A stretch of DNA of 64,000 nt from Cavia porcellus (taxonomy: Eukaryota > Chordata > Mammalia > Rodentia > Caviidae): assembly GCF_034190915.1 (NCBI RefSeq), contig NW_026947504.1:64569474-64633473 (forward strand). Direction: 5' to 3'. A model generated the notes under the pieces. It was not told where the DNA came from. It did no database searches and saw only the letters and a list, made by a program, of their open reading frames with translations. The first letter of the stretch is position 1; the number at the start of each line of letters is the position of its first letter. A program made the translations under genes and the position numbers. Positions 22,601 to 34,305 of this stretch are shown one piece after another.

Positions 22601-22804
22601 CAAGCAGTATTTTTGGACATTTAGTTATATTCAGTAGTCATTGAGATGCTTTATTCTAAAACTATCTATTTCTATATTCACTATAGGTTTTATCCTTGAA
22701 ACTTTAAAATTGCATGTTATGTATGCATATGCCTCAATACTTCATATTAAAGTTACCTCTTTGTAGTGTCATTGAAGTCTATGTGTGTATGCATGCGTGT
22801 ATTT

Positions 22805-22893
22805 GTGTGCTTTGTTTTTGTAATGCCAAGGATGGAACCAGGCTGTGGTGCTTTGTAGCTGAGCACTGTACCACTGAGTGACCTTCCCAAACC
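22805..22893 (-). repeat. Older ID-like SINE, minus strand
   Basis: aatgccaaggatggaaccag and ccactgagtgaccttccc blocks. Confidence 0.5.
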
Positions 22894-23116
22894 ACAGTTT
22901 TATTTTTTAGGATAGGAGAAATAAAGGAGATACTTGAATCATATTCTTTACAGTTCCTTAAGGAAACATGATTAAAATCTTTTTCCTTGAAGGAAAGTGA
23001 CAAATTGAATATTGATTTTATTGAGAACTAAGAAAATCTTTCTGTGTAACATGTGCCTTGGGGAAATTAGTCTGTTTCTATAAAACTCTTAGACCATTCA
23101 TTTCTTCTCATTATAG

Positions 23117-23242
23117 TTGATGCAAAAAGTTTCTGGATGGAGCTAGAAGATGATGGAAAAGTGGACTTCATATTTGAAAAAGTACAAAATGTGCTGCAGT
23201 CACTGAAACAAAAGATCAAAGATGGGTCTGCCACAAATAAAG
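23117..23242 (+). CDS. SETDB2: SETDB2 coding exon (residues about 6-48)
   Basis: The acceptor is cattatag; the donor is GTATGA after 23,242. It encodes a conserved acidic/helical N-terminal block (SFWMELEDDGKVDFIFEKVQ) that matches mammalian SETDB2 with few changes. It starts after one base of a codon and leaves one base. Confidence 0.97.
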
Positions 23243-23815
23243 GTATGAAGGAATAAAACCACTTTTCAATAAGCTTAATCTTAGGTATAGCAATATAGTA
23301 CTGTACTTTTAACATTGTTTTAAAAGTCAGATAATTTCTGTTTTCTAAACATCTAATCTCTTTGCCGTTTTTCTGCTTTGCTTCCGTCTTATAAAAAAGT
23401 GATGAATCTGATTGCTGGTGAATAATAGTTACTCTTTTACTTCTTTTTTTGTCAGCCTATTTTTTTAACCCTTACGTCTTTTTAGGGGATGGGTAGGAGG
23501 AAGGATGTTGCCAAAGTAATATCTTCTTATTGTATAGTATTTTGCATATATAAAAACATTAACAAAGAAAATTATCTATTACCTCATGAATCAGACAGTT
23601 TGTCTTACACATAATCTGCCAAAACATACTCATCAGGAAAAGAAAAACTTTTATGAATATGTTAATACTAGATTTATTGAGGCATCATGAAATTAATACA
23701 AATTACCTTTGGCCTCTATAATTACAAGAGATGCTCAAAGTGGTAGGCATTAGCTTCCAGACATTCATCAGTACAGTGACCTGCTGAAGTGTGCATACAT
23801 GTTTTGGCAGGCTTT
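23243..23815 (+). other. SETDB2 intron, nothing named
   Basis: No exon is seen. The segment 23,700-23,810 has the look of an old interspersed repeat that I cannot place. Confidence 0.3.
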
Positions 23816-23817
23816 GT

Positions 23818-23892
23818 GTATGAATAAGCTCAGTGGTAGAGCATGTGCTTAGCATGCAGGAGGCCTTGGGTTTGATTGCACCAATACAAATT
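23818..23892 (+). repeat. Older ID-like SINE
   Basis: ataagctcagtggtagagca gives the classical tRNA-like A box; B box ttgggtttgattgc. Confidence 0.65.
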
Positions 23893-24142
23893 TAAATACC
23901 CTGAATGTACATATAACTATATTTTGCCTGATTTGAACAGAACTTGTTCTGTTAGTCTTCAGAAGGGAACGCTTGTGTTTTACACAAGACAGTTAAGTCA
24001 TCCAGTTTTTTTCTTTTTCTCTTTTTCTTTTTTTTTTGGTCTTTAGCCCCACTTGGTTGCAGGGTATCAGCGTCAATGAAAAATCATCCTTTGGTGTATC
24101 TGGACATACACAGGGTTTTTGTTTTGTGTGTATGTGTGTGTG

Positions 24143-24285
24143 TTTTTGAGACAGGGTCTCACTATGCAATTCAAGCTGGCCTTGAGCTCACTTTGTAGTC
24201 CAGGCTGGTCTCAAACTTGCAGTGATCCCCCTGCCTCAGCCTCCTGAGTGCTGGAATTACAGGCATGCACCACTACATCCAGCTG
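24143..24285 (-). repeat. B1 SINE, minus strand
   Basis: gagacagggtctcactatgc through ggaattacaggcatgcacc; includes the internal duplication of rodent B1. Confidence 0.85.
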
Positions 24286-24290
24286 GATGT

Positions 24291-24400
24291 ACAGGGTTTT
24301 TTTGTTTTGTTTTGTTTTGTTTTGGTACTGGGGATCAAACTCACAGCCACATGCTTGCAAGGCTAGCACTTATGCTGCTGAGCTAAATCCCTGGCCCTGG
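24291..24400 (-). repeat. ID-type SINE, minus strand
   Basis: (TTTTG)n tail complement, then the full ID head in complement. Flanks tggatgtacag and tggatatacag are the likely target duplicates. Confidence 0.87.
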
Positions 24401-24497
24401 ATATACAGTTTTAAAGCAAGATTTCCCCTGAACTATTCTTAATGCTTTCTGGTAATATTTCTGTTTTTATGACATTAATCTATTACGTATTAATTTT

Positions 24498-24580
24498 TTT
24501 TTTGGTACTGGGAATCGAACTCATGACCTCGCGCTTGCCAAGCAAGTGCTTATGCCCCTGAACTAAATCCCCAGCCCTGT
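24498..24580 (-). repeat. ID-type SINE, minus strand
   Basis: Full ID head in complement; flanks gtattaatt on both sides. Confidence 0.88.
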
Positions 24581-24599
24581 TGTGTATTAATTAATTAAT

Positions 24600-24692
24600 T
24601 AATTTTGGCTTTTTGAGAGAGTGTATCACTATGTGGAACTGCCTCAGCCTCCCAAATGCTAGGATTACAGGCATGCGCCACCATGCCCAGCC
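24600..24692 (-). repeat. B1 SINE with internal deletion, minus strand
   Basis: ctgcctcagcctcccaaatg and gattacaggcatgcgccacc; the middle part is missing. Confidence 0.75.
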
Positions 24693-24875
24693 TTGTATTC
24701 ATTTTTTTTTTAAAGTACTAGTTTTCATTTTAATACTGTGTCTCAGCCTTTAAGTAAGTTTGAGTCCAGTTCAAGTAAGATAAAATATATAAATTGTTTA
24801 GCATAGTAGCTGGTTCTATAAAGATGGTGATAACTAATTGCCTTCATTTTTTTTCTTTTTATTTTTTCTTAACAG

Positions 24876-24941
24876 AGTATATCCAGGCAATGATTCTAGT
24901 GAATGATGCAACTATTAGTAAAAATTCAACATTGAAAAAAT
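24876..24941 (+). CDS. SETDB2: SETDB2 coding exon (residues about 48-70)
   Basis: The acceptor is ttcttaacag; the donor is GTATGT after 24,941. It continues EYIQAMILVN, as in human SETDB2. The end is chosen because the single base it leaves joins the next exon in frame. Human has about twelve more residues around here (absent from one isoform); I found no such exon in this window. Confidence 0.9.
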
Positions 24942-25259
24942 GTATGTACATTTCTTACCCCAATCCTGGAGCATTCTCTTACATTTCCTTGCCCCAAAAC
25001 AAGCCATCCTTCATATGTTATATTAATTAATTATAATTTGAAACCAAATGTAAGATCCACATTGCTAAGTTATGCCAGTTTCATCTATTAAATGAAAAAT
25101 CTTGCCCATCTACAGTCTTCTTTATATATAGAATGCAAAAGAATTCTAAGACTAAAATAAACCTGCTTTCTGTGAAGAACACTAGTAGAAAGGTATGTGT
25201 TTTGTTTTAGTGAGGTTGGTAGATAATTTTTCATTTCTAAATTTTTTTTTTTTTTTAGA

Positions 25260-26100
25260 TCATCGGTCTTCCAGGCTCTAAACAAACTCAATTTAGAAGG
25301 TTCAAAGATGGCAATAAAAAACTGTTTCTCTATTCACAACACTTCTGATACCATACCAAGCAGTAGTCCAATTTTTGTGAACACCTTCATCTTCTATAGT
25401 TTAGTTTGATTGTGACATTAGCTACTCAGTGCTGACTCCATAAGTCAAGGACTGAGTCCCCTAGGACTTGTCTTCTGCTTCTGATGCCAGTCATAAGCCC
25501 TAGGCCTCTGCTACTTCTGAGTTGCCTTCAAATCAGAGAGTTCTCGTAACACCCTTACCAGGTTTCGTAATTTTACTATAATGGCTTAAAAAACTCAGAG
25601 GAATGCTTCATTTATTATTAGCAGTTTATTACAAAGGATATAAATGAACAACCAGATGAAAAGTAACGAAAGTCAGTCTGGAGGATCTCTAGGTTAAGGA
25701 GTTTCTCTACTTGTTAAGTTTTGGATATGTGTCACCCTCCTAGCATATGGATGCTTTCACTAACCTAAAAGTGCTCTGAATGCCATCATTTAGGATTTTT
25801 TTTTTAAATATTCATCACATAGTCACAAATGACCAATGATTTGTGATTGAGTCAGTTGCCTGCCCTTCTCTTCTTCCAGGCGATAGGGGACAGGAGTGGT
25901 TAGGGCTTAAGATTCTAATCCTGTAGTTGTGCTTTCCAGTGACTAGCCCCATCTGTGTGATCCCAGTTACCAGTTATCATTTTAGCATACAGAAGACAAG
26001 CACTCACCCCTACGGAGATTGCAAGGGTCTTAGAAGCTCTTAGGTCAGGAACGAGGAAGTAAGACCAAGTACTGTAACAGTAGGTGTTCCTATTACTTCA
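25260..26100. repeat. Old mammalian LTR/MER-like repeat
   Basis: The block order (tttattacaaaggatataa, then ctgtgtgatcccagtta-like, then ggagattgcaagggtctta, then gctcttaggtcaggaac) is one I associate with an ancient mammalian interspersed repeat, but I do not assign a family. Confidence 0.45.
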
Positions 26101-26104
26101 TCAG

Positions 26105-27485
26105 TTAGCAGAGTAAGTGTTTTAGTACTCTGTCTGAAACTGGGGCAGGACTGACACATACTTCTTTTTATTTGTACCAAGACTGGAAAACTTGAAGTTA
26201 TTTTATCGGAATCAAAATTCCATAAATCTTCGTATCACAAATTTCCTCTTGTTGAGGGAGTACTGATTTTAATTAGTACAGTTGGGATACTGGCAAGAGA
26301 TTTCAATTTTGTTTTACTGCCATAATTTGGAGGTTTACAACTTTTAAATCTCTGAACTACATCCTAGCATCTTCATTCTATTTTAAAGAAACCTTTTGTT
26401 TGTCAGGAGTATTCTCAATTTCAGTAAATATAGTTTGAAAAGAATATGTTCTTGAATAAAATAACCTCCCTTTTACAGTATCCTTCAGTAACATCTGGAA
26501 TTGTAGGAGTGAAATCTTTATCTCAGTGGCTAGCATTGGGAAGGGCTGTGAATTAATCTGACAGAAGACAGATTTAACAGGAGAAAAGGCATACAGGCTA
26601 ATTAACTTGTAATTTTACATGCACAGGAGAATCATATAAAAAAAGTGAATACCCAAAGCAGTGATGGGATTTGAGAGCTTATTATACCGTCCTTACAGAG
26701 GAAGGATAGGAGCGGAGGGCATTTGTGGAAGAACAAATGACTTTTAGAAGGAGGTGAGGAAAAAGGCAGTTAGGGAAGCACAGTTGGCTTCTGAGAGTTA
26801 AATTAGTCCTGAAGGGACAGATGACAGGAATGATAGTTTGTGACAATGTCTGGATATGGTGCTAACTTCCTCTCTTCGCCTGTGATGTCAATTATTCCTG
26901 TTTGAAACTCCTAGAGGAGGCAGTTTATGACAGGTTTGAGATATTTTGTGTATTTTGTGCTTTGAATTTGGTAAGGATCTGCTTTTAGGTAGTTAAGAAG
27001 AGTTCAGAGGAGGTCTTTTCCTACATTAGTTGAGAGTTAATATACTTTAGCTCAAAATAATCATTATGCTACTGTGACATATCTGGACCCCTTCAGAATC
27101 AACACAGCTTTAAGGGACTATATGTTTCCCCAGACAGGCTTTTAAATGCAGGTAGTAGTAACAAGAATATAATTGAAAGCAACACTTTTTTTTCTGAACC
27201 AACTTACTTACCACTAAAAGTGTACGTGCTGTCGAAGTGAGGGTATTTACCACTAACAGTAAATTGGGTTTTTGTTTTGGGACTTTTAAAGAATAATTTC
27301 ATTAATAGAAATGCTATATAATTTTACATTTTATGTAGTTCATCTGAAACTAACAAACTTATGAAATAAAAGAATATCTATTTGCCAGTGTTTAAGTAAT
27401 TAGGGGAAAGCTACACATAATTGACATTATGTTAGCAAGTATGAAGATTAGAAATTGTAGTTATAAACTTCTAGTATTTATTTTT
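26105..27485 (+). other. SETDB2 intron, possible old LTR debris
   Basis: 26,520-26,960 has AG-rich blocks reminiscent of ancient LTRs (acaggagaaaaggcataca). Nothing firm; no exon. Confidence 0.3.
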
Positions 27486-27489
27486 AAAA

Positions 27490-27614
27490 GAATACTAAGA
27501 CTGGGCAATCGACTCGGGACCCCCTTCTCTCTCTCTCTCTTAGACAGAAGCTTTCTTTTCTCTCAATACATATATTCTGCTCTTAAAAAAAAAAAAAATG
27601 GAATACTAAGACTG
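27490..27614 (+). mobile_element. LINE-style retrocopy of the 3' end of an LTR transcript
   Basis: A body of about 81 bp (27,504-27,584) ends in a pure A-run (to 27,598) and lies between perfect 14-bp direct repeats gaatactaagactg (27,490-27,503 and 27,601-27,614). The body matches the LTR-type sequence at about 6,831-6,910 (cagaagctt, then a degenerate polyadenylation signal caataca, then ctgctctta). Poly(A) plus target duplication are hallmarks of L1-mediated insertion, so this is a 5'-truncated cDNA of an RNA ending at the LTR polyadenylation site. Confidence 0.85.
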
Positions 27615-27620
27615 AGGAAA

Positions 27621-27762
27621 AAGCTGGGCATGGTGGTGCACACCTACAGTCCTAGCACTGAGGAAGCTGAGGCAGGAGATCACTGTGAGTTCAAGGCCAG
27701 GACTACAAAGTGAGTTCAAGACCAGCCTGAATTGCACAGTGAAACCATGTGTCAAAAAAAAA
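27621..27762 (+). repeat. B1 SINE with internal duplication
   Basis: agctgggcatggtggtgcac head; gtgagttcaaggccagga and gtgagttcaagaccagcc mark the rodent-type internal duplication. Confidence 0.9.
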
Positions 27763-28129
27763 GAGGAAAAAATGCACTTAGTGTGAGGTGAAAACAAGCC
27801 CTTGGGAAGCAGACTACACTCCCTAGAGTCTCATCAAACACTGATTACCTTTACTCACCTCTCTTAGTTAACAACTGTAAATACTTAACTGTCCCCATAC
27901 AAGATGGGTTACTTTTTCTTGACAGACATTGCATCTGTTTTCTGTCTTACAATTGTAGATACCCATGTTTTCCCATAACCTTATTTCCAACTCTTTGGGT
28001 ACATTTGTTTTGCTCATATTTGTTAATGTAGATTTTTTATGATTGTGGCCAAGAAGTAACCTCGGGAAAATAAGAAGTTCTTAATTTATATGATTTCTTA
28101 CAATTATTATAGTTTTCTTCACCATAAGA

Positions 28130-28660
28130 TTTTAAATCTTCTTTTGTTACCTAGGTAACTAAGGGGGAATATTTGTTTTCCAGTGAGCCAAGGCACAGCC
28201 TTGGTTGTAATTTTAAATGTTCCTTATTAAACTTTCATTGCTGTTTTTAGTAAAACTAAAACATTTCACTTGAGCAAACTTTAGTGAGGCTTCTGAACTT
28301 TCAAGTACTTCCTTGAAAAACGCAATTTTATCAAGAACCTCTTTTTTCTCAATATCTGATAAATATCTGATTAGATTCCTTACCCCCTCCCATCTTCCTG
28401 TGATTGTCTGATTATTCTCTAAAGCAAAAGTCCTGTTAGAATGGTTAGCCAGAATCCCCTTTTCCTTTTATATTCCCTCCTAACCATTTGTCATCCATTT
28501 ACCACCACCCTGCTCTTGAATACCAATTTCCACTTGCTTGTGCTATTTCAGATTTGAGTTCAGTCTCTTGGGTCACTGCACTATCTCCTTGCAGTGTTCT
28601 CCATACTTATTGAAGTAGAACTGAATAAAGTCTGCTTTATATGTCTTAGCAGGTGTCATT
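28130..28660 (+). repeat. Possible old LTR
   Basis: It ends in tgaataaagtctgctttata, an LTR-like polyadenylation region, after a C/T-rich body. Family and 5' end are unknown. Confidence 0.35.
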
Positions 28661-28684
28661 GAAAAAAAAATTTTAGCAGCAATA

Positions 28685-28836
28685 TAGCCAGCTGTGGTGG
28701 CACCTGTGTAAAATCTCAGCACTCAGGAGACTGAGAGGACTGCTGTGAGTTTGAGGCCCGCCTGAGCTACATAGTTCAAGGCCAATCTGAACTACACAAT
28801 GAGACGCTGTCTCAAAAAGTCAAACAAACAAACAAA
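28685..28836 (+). repeat. B1 SINE with internal duplication
   Basis: ccagctgtggtggcacctgt head, duplicated gagttt/gttcaaggcc block, tail (CAAA)n. Confidence 0.85.
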
Positions 28837-29594
28837 TCCCAGCAATATAATAAGGCAGGATAAGAATCACTTTTTTCCTTAAAGTCCATTAGTATACATT
28901 AAGGAAAGTTTTTAAACCAAACAGAATATTCCTATAATCTATAAATTTTTCCTTAAATAGACCACTTCATTTCTGTATTATAGATATGTTAGAGGATAAG
29001 AATAGTTCAAGGGCAGTATAAAAACAAGAAAAAAGTAGAATGTATTTCTAGCATGGCCAAGACTCTTGATTTGATACCCAGCACTGTAACAAAGAACAAA
29101 GAGAGGGGAGTAAGGGGCGGTGGAGGATGTTACGTGTAAAAAGATAACATGAAGTACGGCATGATACATAGACCAAGAGAGGTAACCAAATTCCTCCTCC
29201 AAAATGGATGGTTATGGAACCGTGACCAAACGAAAGATACACGTTCTATCTTACGATTTTGCATAAACCTTGAAAAACTGATAATTTTCTGTAAAGTATA
29301 GCAGAAAGAGGGATACTTAATGCTCACCTTATAGTTGGTTAAAATACAGTTCACATTCAGCCCAAACTACAGGTTTCCTAGTAGCACTCTCTTGCAAGCA
29401 TTTTAATTTATCTGAGTCATTATAAATATTTTTGAAACTATTGACACCTAATCTTTTGGCTGTATATTGAAATCTTAATATTTTTGCAAATTTTATGATT
29501 CCTTATAGGCAGAATTTCTAAAAGATAGTATTTAGAGGTTTTAGCTTTTAACTTGGTACACTTATTACTCACATTTGCAATTTTGTCCATGTAG

Positions 29595-29691
29595 ATCATA
29601 TAACTGTGACTCCAAGAGAACAGGAAAACAAGTCAAATGTATTCCCTTCTACATCATCTGAAGACTCCTTTCCAAAAGGCTTTACATTTCT
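29595..29691 (+). CDS. SETDB2: SETDB2 coding exon (residues about 70-102)
   Basis: The acceptor is gtccatgtag; the donor is GTATGT after 29,691. The translation contains QENKSNVFPSTSS, close to human SETDB2. It takes two bases of the first codon and leaves two, matching its neighbours. Confidence 0.95.
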
Positions 29692-29895
29692 GTATGTATA
29701 TACATATTTATGTTAATGTTTTTGCTCTTAGAGATTTAGTCTTTCAAAATCCTTTGATATTAGATAAACGATATAAAAAGGCTTTTTCCCATTAAAGCTT
29801 TACAAGTTACAAAGTCTGGTATTTTATAAAGGTTCATGAGTCCCTTAATAGATTATTTATTTAATATCCCTAAGTAAGTAAGTCATTTTGTAATA

Positions 29896-30078
29896 CAGTG
29901 GTACCTCAGTTTATGAACTTAATTTGTTTTACGATTTTGGGGAAGATGGGTGCATTTGTGTTTGCATGTAGAAGATGACCATGGTCATGTTTGTTACTGG
30001 ATACAGGGTTTGCAAAAGGAAGCAAAATAAATGTTTTCATTTCTGAACCAAAGCATTTAGTGATCTGAGGCATTACTA
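29896..30078 (+). mobile_element. MITE-like element with inverted ends and TA flanks
   Basis: It starts cagtggtacctcagtttatg and ends in a diverged complement (tgatctgaggcattacta). A TA precedes and another follows. Internal text (acgattttggggaagatg) is shared in inverted orientation with 59,215-59,372. The TA duplication suggests a Tc1/mariner or Tigger-type non-autonomous element. Confidence 0.75.
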
Positions 30079-30344
30079 TATTTTGCTTAAGGTATTTCTG
30101 TATTTCATTAGTACAGTAAAATTTACCAAGTTAGCTTCCTTAAAGAATTTGTAGATGTAGAATATTAAAAGAAATTTGTAAGTATCTTTCAGTATTCAGT
30201 TTGTGAAATGTGTAATTGTTCTCAAGTAGTAGAAAGTAATAATTTTCCTGACCTCCCTTTCACTATTTATCTCTAATTTTACTACACATTCCTTTGCATA
30301 AAGGAGAATTATACAAGAGCAACTTTGACCTTCTGATACTTTGT

Positions 30345-30450
30345 TTTTTTTTTTTTGTCTTTTTGTGGTTTTTGTCGGTACCAGGGATCGAACTCACGAC
30401 TGCCTGCTTGCAAGGCAGGCGCTTACGCCGCTGAGCTAAATCCCCAGCCC
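30345..30450 (-). repeat. Young ID-type SINE with target duplication, minus strand
   Basis: Full complement head with T-run; ctgatactttgt on both sides. Confidence 0.93.
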
Positions 30451-30689
30451 CCCTGATACTTTGTCTTTGTTTATTTTTAGTAGGTAATATCTCCACTAAA
30501 ACCTTTAACTACTAATTCAAGGAAAATTTCTTGAAAGTTTTCTGCCAAAGCAGGAAGTTCTGAAAAACAAAACACAGCATCTTTAGAATTAATGTTTAGC
30601 TTTTGCTTTAATTTTATTTGTCCTTTCAATGAAGTATTCAAATGACTCCCTAAAAATTCTTGAAATTAAGGAGTTACAAAAGTTGAACT

Positions 30690-30745
30690 GCACCTATAAT
30701 CCTTGCACTTGAGATCTAAGAGGCTGAGGCAGGGGTATCATATAT
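30690..30745 (+). repeat. B1 fragment
   Basis: cctataatccttgcacttga and gaggctgaggcagggg. Confidence 0.6.
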
Positions 30746-31119
30746 GTGAATCCCTGCCCTTATTCCCCATTTTATAGCTCATGAACAATTTTTTTCCTAG
30801 AAATTCTGAGCACTTTATAATGTAAAACTAAAATTTCATTTTTATACAGATGAAACCATTCTAAGTCACTAAAATATGATTCATTTTCAAATAAACTTCT
30901 ACTCAACAAGCTCTTCCCCATCTTAAGTTTAGACAGTTTACATTTTAAACCTAAATGTAAGTGTCTCCTTTTGGCTTAAATGCATTAGATAGCTTAGCAG
31001 AGTCTTTTTGAATTGTGGATCTCTTTTGTATAATGTTTTGTGTATTTTCTAGCTTATTGTGTATAATAAGTTCCCTCATTTTTTGGTAATTTTTGTTCTA
31101 TTTGTTCTTCTTTTGTCTT

Positions 31120-31300
31120 TGGTATTGGGTATTAAACCTAGAAGCACCACTTGCTTTTTGGTAACAGTTCTACCCTGAGCTATATCCTCAGCCCTTTTTA
31201 AGAGAGTTGTACAAAGTTGCCCAAGGTGGCCTTGAATCTACCTGCCTTAGCTTCCTGGGTAACTGGGATTATAGGTGTGCAGTACCATGCCCAGCAAGCT
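31120..31300 (-). repeat. Composite ID-like/B1 SINE, minus strand
   Basis: ID-like complement to tatatcctcagcccttt, then B1 complement to gtaccatgcccagc. Confidence 0.6.
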
Positions 31301-31461
31301 TGCTGGCCTTTATTGTCACTGAAAACAATATTAAATGTAGCATAACTAAAGACAGACTTGTGACACGAGAGATCTCTTTTCATTACTCTTACATATATGT
31401 GCTGCAAAAGCAAGCGCTTCATTACTCTTCAGAAAGAATGTTTGACCAGCCTAGTTTTCCT

Positions 31462-31641
31462 CTCTCTCCTCTCTCTTCTCTCTTTTTCTTTTTCTTTCTT
31501 TCTTCCTTCTTGTTTTTGTTTGTTTGTTTGTTTTTTGAGACAGGATCTTACCATGTAGTATAGGCTGGCCTCAAACTCAGTGATACTCCTGCCTCAGCCT
31601 CCTGAGGCTGGAATTAAAGGCTTGCATCATCATGCCTGGCA
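31462..31641 (-). repeat. Pyrimidine microsatellite and B1 SINE, minus strand
   Basis: (CT)n/(TTTC)n/(TTTG)n runs then gagacaggatcttaccatgt to catcatcatgcctggc. Confidence 0.8.
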
Positions 31642-32212
31642 TAGTTATGTTTTCTTTTGTAAAGCTGTCTTGAGAAATCTGCTGTAGTATTCTATAACAA
31701 TATCAGAGTTTATCAGAACTTTATCAAAAAGGAAAATTCTCTTAATTTGGACTTCACTCACCTAACTGTTGACTCAACAAATAGTATTGACTTTTTAAAT
31801 TCTAAATTTTATGTTTGATTCTCTTTTTTAGAAACACTGACGAGATCAGTAGCTTTGAGTACACTAAAATTAATGACTACTTTATAGAGTGAGATACATT
31901 AATATTTCATGTTCACTTTCCTCCAAAAGCAAAAAGGAAATCAAAGAAATAGCTGGAATGGAGGAAATCAAGTAATGATATATGGAGAAAAGAATGGCAC
32001 AGAATCTGATTTGAAACATAATTTGGTGAAGTCAAGCTGAAAAGGAGAATGAGACATTTGGTTTACTATTTAACACAGAGCACTACTAACTTGAAAGTGA
32101 GCAGCCTATGTCAAAACAGAGAAGAATGTCAGGGGAGTCTAAGAGAATTTATTACAGTGAATTCTGAATGAAATGAAACCAAAAAATAGTAAATCTCAGA
32201 AAGACAAACAAG

Positions 32213-32325
32213 GGAGGCACGGTGGGGCGTGCCTGTAATCTCAGCACTTGGGAGGCTGAGGCAGGAGGATCACTGAGTTTGGAGGCCAGGCTGAACTGCA
32301 TAGTGAAACCCTGTCTTAAAAAGAA
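32213..32325 (+). repeat. B1 SINE
   Basis: ggaggcacggtggggcgtgc head through tagtgaaaccctgtctta. Confidence 0.88.
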
Positions 32326-32669
32326 CCCCCACCCACCCATCCACCCCCCCCACGCCAAAAAAGAAGACTTAGAAGTGCTCAGAATTCACTGCGTAGTATA
32401 CTGCTTTATAAGGAAAACAGTAAAAAGGAAGTTGGCAGCTAATAATAGGGAACAAGTACTTTCAGGTCCTGGCTTTAAAAATTAAGGAAATATTGGATAC
32501 TAAAATAAGTGAAAGGATTAAAGTAATTACAAAAGTGGAGTGGGCTAATGAAGATAGGAGTTAATTGGGAGAATGAAACAAAAGTAGATTATAGAATCTA
32601 TTTGCCTGTTGTTTTTTAAGTTAACATAAATAGTCATGCATATACTTGGTTACTTCACCCAGCATAGAT

Positions 32670-32769
32670 TTTTTTTCTTTTTTCTTTTTTTTTTTTGTAC
32701 AAGGGATTGAACCCACGACCTTGCACTTGCCAGGCAGGTGCTTATACTGCTGAGCTAAATCCCCAGCTT
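32670..32769 (-). repeat. ID-type SINE, minus strand
   Basis: T-run, B-box complement and tgctgagctaaatccccagc. Confidence 0.87.
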
Positions 32770-33089
32770 CAGCACTGATCTTGAGACCCAGTCATTTTTC
32801 TATTTTTATTTTTACTTTTATTTTAAAGAGATAAAACAAAGCAAACCAAAATGGAACAAAGTAGAGCAGAGTAAAACAATGCAAATAACACAGGATTTCA
32901 GAAAAAGACAGCAGGAAATCAACAGTGGCTACCATAACGTCTCTTGTTTTCTCATTTTTCTGTTTTTAGAATTGTTTCATTTTGTATAACTCTAGTTTGG
33001 TTTTCTATAATCTGAAAGTACATTTTATTTGTCTGCCTCTTTATGGATGGGTATTTAGGGGGTTTCAACTTTTTTAAAAAAGGACTCAT

Positions 33090-33206
33090 GGGGTTGGGGA
33101 TTTAGCTCAGCGGCATAAGCGCCAGCCTTGCAAGTGTGCGGTCATGAGTTCGATCCCTGGTACCAATAAAAATGAAAAAGACAAAAAAAAATTATTAAAA
33201 AAAAAT
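33090..33206 (+). repeat. Young ID-type SINE with 14-bp target duplication
   Basis: Head ggggttggggatttagctca; flanks aaaaaaggactcat on both sides; tail aaaatgaaaaagac then A-rich. Confidence 0.93.
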
Positions 33207-33224
33207 AAAAAAGGACTCATTATG

Positions 33225-34115
33225 AAAGTTACCTTTTAACGAGGCTAACATGTTGATGATGGGACTGTAATCCATATGTTTTGCTGCCAGGCAGCTGTGA
33301 TTTGAATTGACTGTCCCATCAGGTGGCTTGAACTACCAGTGATACATACATGACTGTCAAGCAGCATGTACCACTTATCAGGGGTACATTTGATTATAAT
33401 AATGCAAAGAAAGGCACAGATTTAGCAGATCAGATGTTATCATATTATAGTTCTTTGAGAAAATCATTAAAATGATATAAAAGTTATAATACAGCTAATT
33501 TGTGGAAGAGCAGTTGTAAATGCATGTTATATATACCAGCAATGGGGTACTTGTAAGGTTTCTATGTTAAAATTTAGAGAATTATTTATTAATAAACTAC
33601 TCATGAATGTAAATAAATTTGTTTATTATAATTTTAATAATTGTATTCATATTTGTATTTGAGCAGTAATTAGATTCAAGCAATTAACTACATTTGGTCC
33701 ATTTATAGGCTTTTTAATTAATTATATTAGTAAAAAGACTAATAAAACAGATTAGATCATTTGCACCACCCGTGGCTCAGGCCAGCAGGAACATGCTAAC
33801 CTGGGATTAATAAGCATATCCAGAATGCAAAAGAAAAGAGCCAGAGGATTTCTGAGTTGGTATTTATATAAATATGAAGTACAGGTATTTTCAACATATT
33901 TAAAGAACTGATTATTAAATGCGTACTGCAAAAGTACTGATTGTGGGAAAACCTGATGTATTTATTGTGAACTAAAAAGTAAAGCAAACAAGTAAGAACA
34001 CCAGGACTTAGAATAAATTACATAGAAGCCATGATCAAAAAAAATAACTTCTGAGTGTAGAAGAATATGAACTCTGGAGGTAAGGGTACCACAATATGGG
34101 AAAATACTAGTAGAC
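33225..34115 (+). other. SETDB2 intron, nothing recognised
   Basis: AT-rich, no exon or named repeat. Confidence 0.35.
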
Positions 34116-34119
34116 AGCT

Positions 34120-34305
34120 TTTTAGGGGAGTACTGAGGATTGAACTAAGGCCTTTGCACTAAGCTACTTCCCTAGGCTTTTTTTTTTTTTTTTTTTCTGG
34201 AAATGATCTTGCTGAGTTGCCAAAGCTTGGTTTGAACTTGGCAATTCTCCTGTCTCAGCATTCCAGAGTGCTAGAATTACAGCTTGTGCCACCATAACCA
34301 GCTTA
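34120..34305 (-). repeat. Composite ID-like/B1 SINE, minus strand
   Basis: gtactgaggattgaactaag, T-run, then B1 complement to ccaccataaccagc. Confidence 0.6.

Noticed and set aside
25231..25290. Acceptor-like site (long T-run then AG) as a possible extra SETDB2 exon
   Set aside because: Joined to the preceding exon, it meets a stop after a few codons and does not match human SETDB2.
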